From: Rhabdornis inornatus
Lineage: Eukaryota > Chordata > Aves > Passeriformes > Rhabdornithidae
NCBI GenBank assembly: GCA_013397075.1
Contig: VWZS01009593.1
Span: forward strand, 667,545-731,544
Reading direction: 5' to 3'
DNA length: 64,000 nucleotides
Made by a program: the position numbers and the translations under genes. Each line of letters opens with the position of its first letter. Position 1 is the first letter of the stretch. The notes beneath the pieces were generated by a model. It worked only from the letters and a program-made list of their open reading frames with translations. It searched no databases and had not been told where the DNA came from. Shown one piece after another: positions 49,561 through 61,082 of this stretch.

Positions 49561-50412
49561 TGGGAAGGACCAGACCTGAGCATGTTTTATTTCAAACATT
49601 CTGTCTGTTACAACAGCAAAAATGTGGTCAGAGGAGAGGATCCCATGGAGGTAGAGTAGAGCTGTCTTGAACCGGCTTCCTGTTCTACCTTGAGACTTGT
49701 GCTCAATCATGTCCCCCTACCCCAACTCACTGGCTGGAGGAGGCCTTGTGCATATGTGAGCAAAAAGCAGAAAAAATCTAGTTTACATAATAGGTATGCA
49801 TCAGTTTAACTATAAAAGGAAGAGGATTAGGACCTCCTGCTCTCTTTTCCCTCTCTTTCAGCCTAGCTCTGGACCATGCTCACAGCAGGATGAATGTGGG
49901 ATCTAAGGACTAGTGATATTCTTTGTTCACTCTCTCCTTTTTCTGTCTTTATTTCGCTCCTCTGTTACTTTGACTGTTCAAAACACAGCTGTTGTATTTT
50001 TACCCCATACTCTGTACTGAACTTTCTTCTGGGAGTGGGGAGCTTGTGGAAATGTGTTGGGGCTTGTCAGCTGACCCCTTTGAGCATTGGTGTGTTGTGG
50101 CTTTTTAGCCAGCACCTTTGGTGGTTTGTTGCAGCTTCTCTTCTAGCACCTTTGAGAGGGTGTGTTGTGGGAGTTGAGAACTTACAGAAATATACTATAC
50201 AAAATCTAAAGGCTTGTTAGCCTCCACTTTGTAAAAAGGGTATTGAGAATTCAAGGGCTTGTTAGCCAATACCCTTGAGGCTACACAGTGGACTAATTGC
50301 CAGAGTTAAAGTGACTTTACAGTAAAAGCACAAGAGTTCCCTGACATGTGGTCTGGTGTCTTTGTTCAGCCTGATGAGAATTTACAATGAGCATTATGTC
50401 CACAGATCATAA
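49561..50412 (+). mobile_element. ERV LTR inserted into a CR1, plus orientation
   Basis: This block of about 850 bases fills the gap inside one CR1 copy. It starts with TGGGAAGGAC at 49561 and ends near CATAACA at 50414, so TG...CA ends are possible. A TATA-like ACTATAAAAGG lies at 49810-49820. Its GC content and sequence, for example TCTCTTTCAGCCTAGCTCTG (49853-49872), resemble passerine LTRs I know in outline but cannot name. Flanking GATAAA and GTAAG are only weakly alike, so a target-site duplication is not shown. The boundaries are good to a few bases. Confidence 0.6.
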
Positions 50413-50815
50413 CAGTAAGTCCTATGAGGAGCAGCTAGGTGAGGTGAGTTTGTTTATTCTGGAGAATAGGAGGCTCAGGGGTCACCTTATTGGTCTGTAG
50501 TTCCTTGACAGGAGGCTGTAGCGAGGTGGGGGTTGGTGTCTTCTCCCAAATAAAAGTGATAAGACAAGAAGCAATGGCCTCAAGTTGTGCCAGGGGAGGC
50601 TAATTGGATATTAGGAAGAATTCTTCAGGCAAAGTGTTTCTAAGCATTGGAACAGGCTTCCCAGGGAGGTGGAGGAGTCACCACCCACTGAAGTCTTAAA
50701 AGGATGACTGGATATGGCACTTAGTGCCATGGTCCAGTTGACAAGGTGGTGATCAAATCAAAGGTTTGAATCAATGGTCTTGGAGGTCTTTTCCAACTTA
50801 ATTTTGTGACTCTGT
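50413..50815 (+). mobile_element. CR1 LINE, sense, right half and 3' end
   Basis: Resumes the CR1 at GTAAGTCCTATGAGGAGCAG (50415-50434) and runs through AGGAGGCTCAGGGGTCACCT, GTTGGTGTCTTCTCCCAAAT (50532-50551), ACAGGCTTCCCAGGGAGGTG (50653-50672) and GGTCTTTTCCAACTTAATTT (50785-50804) to the 3' terminus. The tail TTGTGACTCTG is a degraded form of the terminal repeats. Confidence 0.88.
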
Positions 50816-51189
50816 ATTATGCAAAATGAGACTTGACACAGTTAACTTTTAAGCTAATGAGTTAATTCCTTGATTTACAATCATGTCTCACACTTTCAGA
50901 TTCCTAGACTGTAGTCAGTTCTCAACAAATTGGCAATGCTATTGGCATGCTAGAAAACAAAAATGAGGACTTGAGGGATACTATGTCCTCCACATGTGAG
51001 CTTCTATAGGGTGTTCTCCTGTAAGGAGGTGTCAATAAACCTTCAGCTACCCTTGGGCAGTGGTAGTTTCAGATTAGATTGCTTTTTATTTTTCCCATCT
51101 TTCTTTTATACACATAATGTAGAATTGTATTTCACATATGAACCTTGATACATCTCACCATGCTTTTTTTCACCTGAAATTGCATTTCT
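50816..51189. other. Unique AT-rich sequence
   Basis: Nothing recognised. Confidence 0.4.
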
Positions 51190-51650
51190 GCAATCCCTAC
51201 AAGACCACTGAGAAGCCAAAACTAATCAGAATTTAGCTCCCCTTATTAAAATCTCTCAGAGAGAATATAAGAGTGGCACCACATAACCTAGGCAGAGTGG
51301 TTCCATTTCCTGGCATGATTGATTTTGCAATTGTTGAGATGAACTCGACTGGCACCATCACCGGTCTCTTAATAAAAACTTTTCATGCCTTCTCACAGGC
51401 AGCTCCACACAGCACTGACTCCACTCCTCTCCTCTCTGTAAGTTCCCTTCTGCATGACTGACTAACCCCAGCCTGTCCCTCACCTGGCTGCCTAAGCCTG
51501 TCTGTGCCTCACACAGCCTCTTCTTACCTTGTCTGTCCCTTGCATGACCACATGTCCCTTCCTCCTCACAGCCAGCAGACTCCATCCCAAACTGCAGCAG
51601 ACTCCAACTGGTAGCCAGCTAGCCCACTCTTTTATAACATCCATCCTTAT
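51190..51650 (+). mobile_element. LTR-like block, family unknown
   Basis: GC-richer than its surroundings, with TATA-like GAATATAAGAG (51262-51272) and a polyadenylation signal TTAATAAAAACTTTT (51369-51383) about 105 bases further on. That is a promoter-to-signal spacing expected of an LTR R region. No internal ERV sequence and no clear TG/CA ends were seen. A minus-strand TTATAAAAGAG (51629-51639) would allow the opposite reading. Confidence 0.35.
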
Positions 51651-54600
51651 TGGACAAGCAAGGCTGTTTCTACTCCTCTGTAAACAGTACAGCTGTAATT
51701 CATTGAGGGAAATAGACTTCTGCACTATCCTTACAAACTATTCTACAGTTTATAAGTTTAAAAGGATGTTATTTGAGAGTCTGTCTCCACAGAAGTTAAA
51801 ATACAAGGGCACTGTCACAATACTGGTTCTTAAAAATGTAAGAGAGTGTTACCAAATACATTAGTGTATATTGTATATAGTATCAGTGTCTCATTCTTCA
51901 GGTTGTAATTGAGATAAGGTTTAGTTTCTGCTCATTAAGCTTATGCACATTTTCAAGGTATGCTGTAAAATCCTTTAGCCTCTAATTTCCATCTGAAACC
52001 GCCAGAAAAATATAAGCTCTGCTCATCATATCATAAATCAACAAAAGTGCTCATGAATAAACAGTATGAGCTCCTCTAATGGAAAATATTTAGGTATTTA
52101 ATATGTCAATTTCAGCTTTTATTGGAAATGTGAAAATCTGAAACTTCTCAGAATTCACTAAAGCTACAAAGATATTTTAAAACACATCTAGTTCTGTTTG
52201 TCAGCCATTTCACTGTAAGTCATTGTCTTTCCAGAGACCTAGACCATAATGGAAAAATGATGTTTGAGATTTTGATGCATGTATTTTTGAAGGAAAACAC
52301 TAATGTGCTCACAGTCTGTAAAAAACCCTTTTTTTAACACCTGCCTACTCTTCGGCACTTCATACCATTTTAGCTTGAAATACTATCATATTAGGGATGG
52401 ACAAAATTCCTCTTACATTCCTCTTACTTGTTCTGTTTGTACAGTCTTCATCTGTAAAACCTGTGTTATATTTTCATTATTTCAGTGAAAATCAGATGGC
52501 GAAAGGGATATGCCCTGAAATATCCGTTTATACCCTTTAAAGGACTTAGTATCTTCTGGAAACCACCAGGAGTCATGATTTATACTGTAGGTCTCCAGTG
52601 CTGCATCCAAGAACTGTGCTGGATTCAATTCGTCTGGACAATGCAAAATATCGTAAGGAACACAAAAAACATGAGGTGCAGTAAAAGACATAATAAAGTC
52701 TCTTCAGACACAGGAGAAAACGTGTGTTAAACATATATCCTCTTCACGCATCCAACACAGAGCAAAGCCTTCCATGCAGCTCAGCGTTGCAGGATTTGGG
52801 AAGTGCTGTGGCTGCAGTTTGCTGGGCAGAACAGCAAGCAGATGCTGAATGAAGGTTGTTTCCTGCAGCATCAGCAACAGAAGGAGCTGCTCTGCTCCCT
52901 TTGCAGATGTGGGCAGGCTGGCAGCACAGGGATGTGGTAGTTAACATGAGCAACTGAGAAACTTCAAGTGCAGAAAGTTTCATTTGGAGCACACCTGGAT
53001 GATTAACTTCAGGTTTCTCCCCCCAGAAAGAAGACTGCAGAAGATATTCCACTGCAACACACTCCCATAACAAAAAGAGATGGGAAACACTACTTTCAAT
53101 GTCTACAGCAGCCCTAAATTTGAAAAAGACTACTGTATAGCCTGGGGCCTAAGGCAAATCTGAACTTCAAGCAGAGATGTGGCTAAAAGGATACATGATT
53201 TGGGTCATATTCTGCACAATAATCAGGAATACTCTGGTAAGTATTTTATTAAGATACAATGAGTACTTTACTGAGATATAATGGCTAAAGCTAATAGTGG
53301 CAAAGATTCAAGAATATCATGATTTCTTTTACTGGAAAATGATCTGATCTGATAAAGATCTGAAAGAAAAACTAGAGTTATCTGTTAAAACAGAAAACCT
53401 ATAAGAAATGGCAAGAGTGGGCAATATGCAGTGAAAAGTTTGCAGATTGGATGGCCTTTCCTGTCTTTAACATATCTGCTTTCAGTACTCCTTGGTGGTG
53501 TTTTTGCTTAGGTTTGCACCATTGCTGTAAACATATAGTCTGCTCCTCATGCACTGAGTACTACCTATAAAGCGTAGACATACTACCCTCAGTACATAAA
53601 TATCATCAGCAAGTCCGTAGATTTTTCCAAAGAATTAGAACTTTGATCTCTATCCTGAAGTATGAACTGAGCTTGATGCTTGTATGATGTACAAAAGAAA
53701 TCAAAGACAGTGTGAACAAGGCTAAGGGACTGTCTGCATTAAGAAAAATGTTTGGAAAATTGGAATAGTAACTGGAAATCATCCAACTGCTTTAGTCCAT
53801 GTCATATTTTTATAGGTTGCTCAATATGGAGTATCTATAAAACCACAAATTTACCAGAAGTTGTTGTCACATTTAATTGGTTACTGGATCCGTTTATTTC
53901 AAGAAATGTTTCTTGTGTATTTTTACCTTTTAAAATTACTCTCTGTTAATGAAACAAATATAATTCTGTCAGTCTTGAAGTAATTCCCACAGCAGACCAT
54001 TATGATTAGTTTCACTTTCACACCAGTGCTGCCAATTTTTTAAAACAGTTTTTCATTAATAATACTGCCTAGTATGAGCTGCCAAAAACTATTTAATGTG
54101 TGATATGAAAAATCTGCCATTATGTAGGTACCTAGTGAGAGCCAGTAGTGTAAGATTTTCATATTTCCTCCACTGGATTTCTCTGAAATGAACTCCATGT
54201 ATTCTCACAGTGTGTTTTCTGTTAAAATAAAATTGCTGTGTTTCATTATTTAATTTGCATATTTATGAAGTCAGAATGATACAATCAGTATTCCCTTAAT
54301 CCTATTTTTATGCATGATATTTCTCATACAGAGTCATTTGCTTGATTTCAGTGCCAAAACATGAAAATATACTTTTTTTATTCCTATTGAGCCTTAGGCA
54401 GTACACCTTTTCAGCTTAAGGAGATTCATATTGTCATTTTCCTAGCCTACATGTGCTGCTCCATACCAGTTTACCTTTTTTTGCAGCTGGAAACCTTTCC
54501 CGATGACTCTCTTCAGCAGTGTGACTTATTTGCTTACTCTGGCTCTCTCTTCTCTAAAATTAGATGGTGAGCTTTTCATTTCATGGACCATGTCTTTTTA

Positions 54601-57600
54601 TCTGTTCCATAAAGCTTACATGACATTTATGGGATCAATGTAAATTAATAATAATAATAAACATTTTATATTCTACTGATATGCATTTAGGTATTTGAAC
54701 TGTGAAATACAGCCTTTAGTCAAGGCAGATGTCAAGGTACAGGTGTGTCAGGGCACATGGGCTCTGGTGTTCTCAGCACCTGGGGATGGAGGGGCTCCCC
54801 TGGGGCAGCAGGGCTGGGTCTGGCAGCCAGGACTGTCCCACTGTCCCAGCAGAGAGCGGTGGGCTGGAGGGCAGCAAGAGCATCGCCAGCCCTACACCCC
54901 CAAGTTCCAGAGCTAATTTTCATCTCATATTTAAAACCCAAATTGTATTTGGATGCAAATCTAATTCTAAATAGCAGGCAGAACAAGATATTGAAATAAT
55001 GGAAGTTTAGGTTTAAATCTGAAGTTTTTGATTTGACATGTACATGTCCTTTGCAGTGAGATAACTACCCTTTTTTATTTGCCTTAATATAAAACATAAT
55101 TTTATTCTATCATGATACACACACCTGTGTGTTTGTGCCTTAAAGAATTTTGCCTTTCATTTTAGGCTCGATTTCATCTGCAACACTAGTCATCATTTTC
55201 TTAGGTAATATATAGACATAAGAAGTCAGGTGTCAGAGTCTGGGTTAATTTGTCCTCAGAAGAATTCCAGAGCACTCTCACAGGCAGCAAATAGACAGGA
55301 AAGAAGAATGTTTTTATTGAGTATGAGTGTATCAGTATCAATATCAGTAATCTCATGATTTTATCTGTAATGATACATCAGTAGCTGGCTGAGTTTTCAG
55401 ACCTGAAAGATAATTTAGACTTGTTTTATGAATACATTCAAACCACTTCTGGCAAAAAGACAAAATGTAACAGCTTCTACCACCTAAAGTAAGCACATCA
55501 ATACTTGTTGATATAAGAATATTCATTAAGTTAAACTATTTTATCTTGAGTCTTACTCATTGAATTTTGCCATTTAGTGCTAACAATACTTGAGAAAGCA
55601 TTAAACTGTTTATAAGGTCTCCCAAATAATTTCTTTTTATTACAATATTTGCATCTCCATATTCTCTGGTGTTAATTGCAAATATGTAATATATATACCT
55701 CCTTGAAAATGTGTAATAAATAAATCCCACTTGTTCTATTTTAAATCTTAGAAGATGAAAAGATAACAAGGATGAGATTTTATTGTCTGCAAAGAAACAC
55801 ACAGATGTTTTTAACTCTAGGTATGTAATGTACACTGCCTGACCTCAAGCAGCCTGGCACCAAGACCCTCGAGGGTGGTAGGTATTTTTGTAATGCCTCC
55901 CAAGCTCACAAAGAAGATTTGAATGTCTCAAATGTCACCTGTTACCTCCATTTAGGAAAATCAATACAACTCTTAATCTTAAATTTGTCACACAATTTTA
56001 GGTATTTGCAATATAAACAGCAAGAGATGAGAAAGTCACTAGGTTACATTTCTAGTCAAAGGAAGAATCCTTACATAAGGTTTTATATGGTCATTTTAGG
56101 ATAAGACTTGTTTTTCAGTAAGTGCCTATTCTTCCCCTTTGACTATAAAATGTTGCTATGATAATTGTTAAGTTGAGAAGGTGATGCTGTCGATTTCCAC
56201 AATGGATCAGAGGAATTCCTCCAAAGTGCTATTGCACTGGGTCTCTACATGTCTCAGCCACATAATAATTCATCCTCAATACCTTTTTTCCCCATTTTTA
56301 AGGGTTGAACACTATCTTTCACTGTATTCGCAAATCAACAGCTTAATGCTCTCTGCATCTATCATTCAGTTGAACCTATTATATGGAGAACTGAGTTTTG
56401 CAACATAGTTCATGGTATGACTTAAAGTGTACGATTAAAATATGGTAGTTTGTACATAGACATATTTATGTTGAAGAAACATGCCAAATAAGAACGAACT
56501 ATTTTTAACCTTTAAGGAAAATATATATGAAAATATCTTATATAAGATATATGACCAAACTCTTTCTCTATTAATAGATCCTAACTAGAACTGAAATTAA
56601 AAGCCTTTTGGCCTGAGCTCAAATGTTTGTGTCACGTGAAAATCCTATCTCATTTAGATAGAGGTGACAGAGCTTAGTGTGAGAGAAAAAAATTGAAAAC
56701 CCTTCTTTGTTATTCTGCAATATTTTTGTAGACTGCATTGTGACAACAGTAAAAATCTCATCTTAATCATGCCTGTCTGGTATGGATCTGGTATGAGACC
56801 AGTATATCTGGCAACATCAGTTATTGGTGACTGTAGTTTATGGGGTGATGATTTTACATAACAGTAGTTACTTAATTTGAACTCACATTTCTACTTAAAA
56901 GATAAGGCTGTGATGTATATTGTCACAGTAAAGACATAAATGTGAAATTTTTAGTATTGACCAACTCTTTGAATATTTACTGAATAGTTAAAATTCACCA
57001 GCTTACTAGAAGACTAGTTGAAAAATAAAATAATCTGTATGCTATATATTTTTGTCCTTAATTGTGCGTAATTATTCCTAAAATAACCACTTCTGGAGTT
57101 TAAATATTAAAAGTGTACCTCTTGATCTAAAAAAAATATATTTTTTTCTTTAAAATCTCCTTAAGTGACACCTTTTTATATCAGGAGACTGTCCCTGTGG
57201 TGTATTCAGAATCATAATTACTGACTGTAGTCACGAAAACAAGTTTTAATGTTATTTACTGTTAGCACAGTTTTTCCAAAAAAGTAGAAAAGAAAGTTAA
57301 TTGGAATCTACTGTATTTTTTTATCATCATGTGCATCACTACCCCTACTTACTGAGAGCAATAACATCTCAGAAGTGTTCTCTAAAAGCCCAGTCTACAC
57401 AAATGGGATAACACTGTTATGGATATTAATGCAGGACATAAATTGAAATGTCATTGATTACAAGTAGAAGAGAAGCCAGCCTGAATCTGCAGGAGGCCAA
57501 ATTTGCATGTTTTGCTTTAAAAAGTAGCACGTTGTTTCTGTGAACCATACTTTTTCTGTAAATCAGTGGAAAAATGGAAGCTTTAAGTGTCCAGCATTGT

Positions 57601-57919
57601 TCAAGGAAACCCATTTGATAGACCAGAATCACATACTGTGTTCTCCCTTCAGGCACTGATGGTGTTTTATTTTTCAACCTCCAAATATCATTAGGTGTGA
57701 AATTTACTGTTATTGATACCCCAAAGTTGTGTGTATTTGCGTCACCCTACACCCTGAGCTGAGCCAGAGATGGCACTCACATTGGAAGATGAATTCTCGT
57801 AAAGGCATGGAGGTACCTCTGAAGAACTCCACATATAATACACAGACAGGAACAGCATTTGTGATGCAAACAAACTCCCCAACCTCCAGTTCCCAAAAGA
57901 TAGGTTTCCAGGTGTGTGG
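51651..57919. other. Unique AT-rich sequence with two small GC-rich patches
   Basis: No gene or known mobile element. Bases 52745-53075 and 54745-54915 are GC-rich patches of unknown origin with overlapping open frames on both strands but no domains. Bases 54060-54330 are repeat-free and have the texture of conserved noncoding DNA. A short (AAT)n lies at 54648-54660. Confidence 0.45.
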
Positions 57920-58450
57920 TGGAACCTGTCAGGCAGCTAAACACTATATCCTCCCTACCTCCTGCAATAGGATAGGGCAGAGAATTGGGAAAAAAATCTC
58001 AGATTTCTGAGTTGAGATAAAGACATTTGAATTGAACAGAAAAAAAAGGGGAATGTAAATTATAATTATAATAATTATAATAATAATAATAATAATACAA
58101 TATACAAAACAAGTGCTGCCCAAATTCAACTGCTCACCACTCACTGACTGATGCACAGATACTTTCCAAGCAATGGTTCCTGCCCAGCTTTTTCCAGAGC
58201 TTATAAGCTGAGCATGATGACATATGGTAGAGATATGGCCCTTTGGCTGGTCGTGGCTGTGTCCTCTCCAAGATGCTTGTGCTCTCCCAGCTACCTTACC
58301 AGTTGGAAAGACCTTGACAGTGTAAGCACTGCTTAGCAACAACTGAAGCATCAGTGTGCTATCAATATTATTTTCACCCTAAAACCAAAGATCAGGACTA
58401 TATCAGCTACCAGGAAGAAACTTAACTCTATCCCAGATGAAATCAGGACA
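57920..58450 (-). mobile_element. Solo ERV LTR, passerine TGTCCTGGTTT family, minus orientation
   Basis: On the minus strand it starts with TGTCCTGATTTCATCTGGGA at 58450 and ends near CAGGCAGCTAAACAC (57930-57944 on plus). It has a TATA box in the palindrome AGCTTATAAGCT (58198-58209), a degraded CRE-like GATGACATATG just upstream in transcription order (58216-58226), a microsatellite at 58059-58097, and TTGAGATAAAGACATTTGAA (58013-58032), which resembles the typical family phrase. No internal sequence on either side, so it is a solo LTR. The left end is uncertain by about 10-20 bases. Confidence 0.8.
58059..58097 (+). repeat. (TAA)n microsatellite inside the LTR
   Basis: TAATTATAATAATTATAATA followed by pure TAA units. 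Same position relative to the TATA box as in the 11220-11760 copy. Confidence 0.92.
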
Positions 58451-58991
58451 CAAGGCTAAATTGCCTGCTCAAGTTCCCTCAGTAGCAGCCCTTACAGAGA
58501 GACAGATTTTTATAAACACATCCATCCCATAAAACTTTCACTAATTACAGAATGATCTGCTCTTTAGAGGTGCCCATCTATTCCTGAAAACTATTAAGCA
58601 GACCTAGATTATCATCATATTTGACAAAAATGATATTAAATTACTCCAAATATCACAGACTATCCAATAAATAATATCTAGCTCTTATAAAGACAATAAG
58701 GTATTTCTGACTAACTTAACATGGAGTGCTTCTATATATCTCCATTTCTTTGTAAGAGGATGATTGCTGATTGCTCCCTTGCAGGGATTATTCTATTAAA
58801 ACAGTTGCAGAATAACAAAGCAAAGATGATCAATAACAATAAATGAGGACTCCAAATTAATTATTTTAAGGGGTTTGCTTTTTAAAGTATTTTACTTGCC
58901 TCTTGTACTTGGATAATGTTAGGCTGTGTGCTAAAAGCTCATCTATAAATTCACAGAGGAGCAGGGAAACCCAAATAACACCCTAGCAGAC
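58451..58991. other. Unique AT-rich sequence
   Basis: Nothing recognised between two LTRs of different families. Confidence 0.4.
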
Positions 58992-59970
58992 TGTTACCGG
59001 GCCCAAAACAGGAATCATAAGCCTATAAGGTAATAAGACTTATCATCTTAAATTCATAGTACCACAAGGGCACTATGGCAGACAGGACTCTGAGTCTCAG
59101 AGGACTCAGGACTCAGAGAAAGGGACACCCTGTTTGAGTGCCTCCCAGGACAGTCCCAGGACTGCCTCAGCCCCAGTGACTGGGTATGAAAGCCATCCTG
59201 ATGAGTCAATGCCAGACATTACAGAATGCAGGGGAAGAGCACTTTTGAAGTGTTATTATAGGAATGTTTAGAGAGGAGCCAAAGACAGGTGAAAGGATAT
59301 ATTCAGATGATTTGGGGAGGAACAAGTGTGGGAAAAGAGAGGATAAGGGGGTAAAAAGAGCCAGACATATATAAAGAATTTGGTGGTCAATACACTTGTC
59401 TGACCACGAGCCATATATGATCTGCACAGTCTGTCTTATCTTCCAATTGAATTATTTTCTAACTCCTTCCAGGCTGAAGGACTTTCTATTCTGTGTGCAT
59501 GTGTGTGTATGGGGGCATGAGTGTGACAACTGGAATCAGGCCATGGGCCAGAGGGTCTCTGTGCTTGCAGTGCCAGCCAGCAGAGAGACTGAAGTGAGTG
59601 GCTGTAAGCAGCAGCAATTGTACGATGTGGCATAGGGGCCCGTGTGGCTGGGGTGTCAGGAACTGCAGCAAGGGAGGCCTGGGTGTCTGCAGCTGGGCTG
59701 GGAGGAATCCAAATTGTACACAACTCTATGTATTCTCAATAGAGGACCTCCACCTCCTCAGCAAGAGAGGGAAGAGGTATGAGGTCAGTGATGCTGGGGG
59801 TGTTTGTGGCAATGCTCTGCGTGTGTGTTGGTTATCAGTGTGGCCATGTGTGTAGGTGTGCATGTGGTGTGTGCATGTGCTCTGCATGCACAGGCCTTCT
59901 GAAAACACACCTTCAGCCTCACCACTTACCAAACCAGGAGTGGTGGAGAGGAGGCAACCAACATCTCTCT
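58992..59970 (+). mobile_element. ERV LTR, plus orientation, with possible leader
   Basis: Starts with TGTTACCGGGCCCAAAAC (58992-59009). A TATA-like CATATATAAAGAATTTGG (59366-59383) lies some 375 bases in, followed by TCAATACACTTGTCTGACCA (59387-59406) as the expected start of R. The G+C-rich, GTGTG-rich downstream part up to about 59950 may include U5 and the first part of an internal region. No polyadenylation signal and no primer site were found, so the right limit is a guess. Sequence composition matches a passerine gamma-type LTR I recognise only in outline. Confidence 0.55.
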
Positions 59971-60498
59971 TGGGCTGTTGTATTTAAGGACTATTGTTTT
60001 TTTACTAAGAACTTACTTTTGAAATGTTATTGAATAGTAAGAATTAATGTCCAGTTAATGAGATAGTATATAATTGGTTTAGACAGCAGGAGATGGCTAT
60101 GAACTTAGGAAAGCCAATGCTTATCCATGAACCAGTAAGTTCATGGATCTGCACAGAACAGGGTATGGTTTAGTAAACATTTCATGACATAAACTGGTGA
60201 ATGCTTTGATTGAGGTACATCTTCAGGAGCAACATAACAAACATAGGTAGCATTAAGACTCATTCAGAAATCTGTGACTTCTAATTTTGAAGAGACAAAA
60301 TATACTAGGTCATTAATATGCTTTTGTAGAAAACTAGTTTGATTCATATAACTCAGGATGATCTTCATTGCTGAATTCTTTGTTTCATATCATTAACCAA
60401 TGAACTTTTAAAAATAGTGTAAATTAAAAGAACAAAAAGTGGGGACTACATTTTTCCCTTTGCTACTATTTTTCACAGAATCCTAGATAGTTACACAG
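59971..60498. other. Unique AT-rich sequence
   Basis: Nothing recognised. Confidence 0.4.
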
Positions 60499-60888
60499 CA
60501 TAGAATCAGAGAATCAGAGAATGGTTTGAATTGGAAAAGATCTTAAAGACCATCTAGTTCCAACCCCTCTGATGTGGACAGAGATACCTTTCACTAGACC
60601 AAGTTGCTCAGGTCTCCATCCAATCTGGCCTTAAATACTTCCAGGGATGGAGCATCCACAACCTCTCTTGGCAACCTGTCCAGTGCCTCAACACCCTCAC
60701 AGTAAAGAATTTCTAACTAGTATCTAATCTAAACCTACTCTTTTTCAGTTTGAAGACATTTCCCCCTTGTCCTATCCCTACACACTCTGGTAAAAACCTC
60801 TCTACCTTTTTTCCAGGCTCCCTTCAGGTATGGGAAAGCCACAACTAGTGATCCTTAAGCCTTTTCTTTTCCAGGCTGAACAAACCCA
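60499..60888 (-). mobile_element. CR1 LINE 3' end, antisense
   Basis: Starts with CATAGAATCAGAGAATCAGA (60499-60518), then AAGACCATCTAGTTCCAACC (60546-60565), TCCACAACCTCTCTTGGCAA (60654-60673) and CTTGTCCTATCCCTACACAC (60766-60785), ending in AGGCTGAACAAACCCA (60873-60888). The terminus is intact. Confidence 0.92.
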
Positions 60889-61082
60889 AGAATGATTTGT
60901 GTTGGAAAGGACCTTAAAATTCATGCCATGGAATTATAACTCCAGTCCTCTTGCCATGGTCACGGACAACTTTCCCTAGACCAACATTTACAAAGCTCCC
61001 TTCAGCCTGGCCTTTGAAGGCTGACAGGGATGGGACAACTTTTCTGGGGAACCTGTATCAGTGCCTCACCACCCTCATAGCA
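60889..61082 (-). mobile_element. Second CR1 LINE 3' fragment, antisense, abutting the first
   Basis: Immediately after the first copy the CR1 3' end starts again with AGAATGATTTGTGTTGGAAA (60889-60908), followed by ATGGTCACGGACAACTTTCC (60955-60974), GGCTGACAGGGATGGGACAA (61019-61038) and CAGTGCCTCACCACCCTCAT (61059-61078). The terminal repeats are mostly missing. The order 3' end, body, 3' end shows two separate copies in the same orientation. Confidence 0.85.

Noticed and set aside
49327..49659. 110-codon frame as a gene
   Set aside because: It encodes the end of the CR1 reverse transcriptase and then runs into an LTR.
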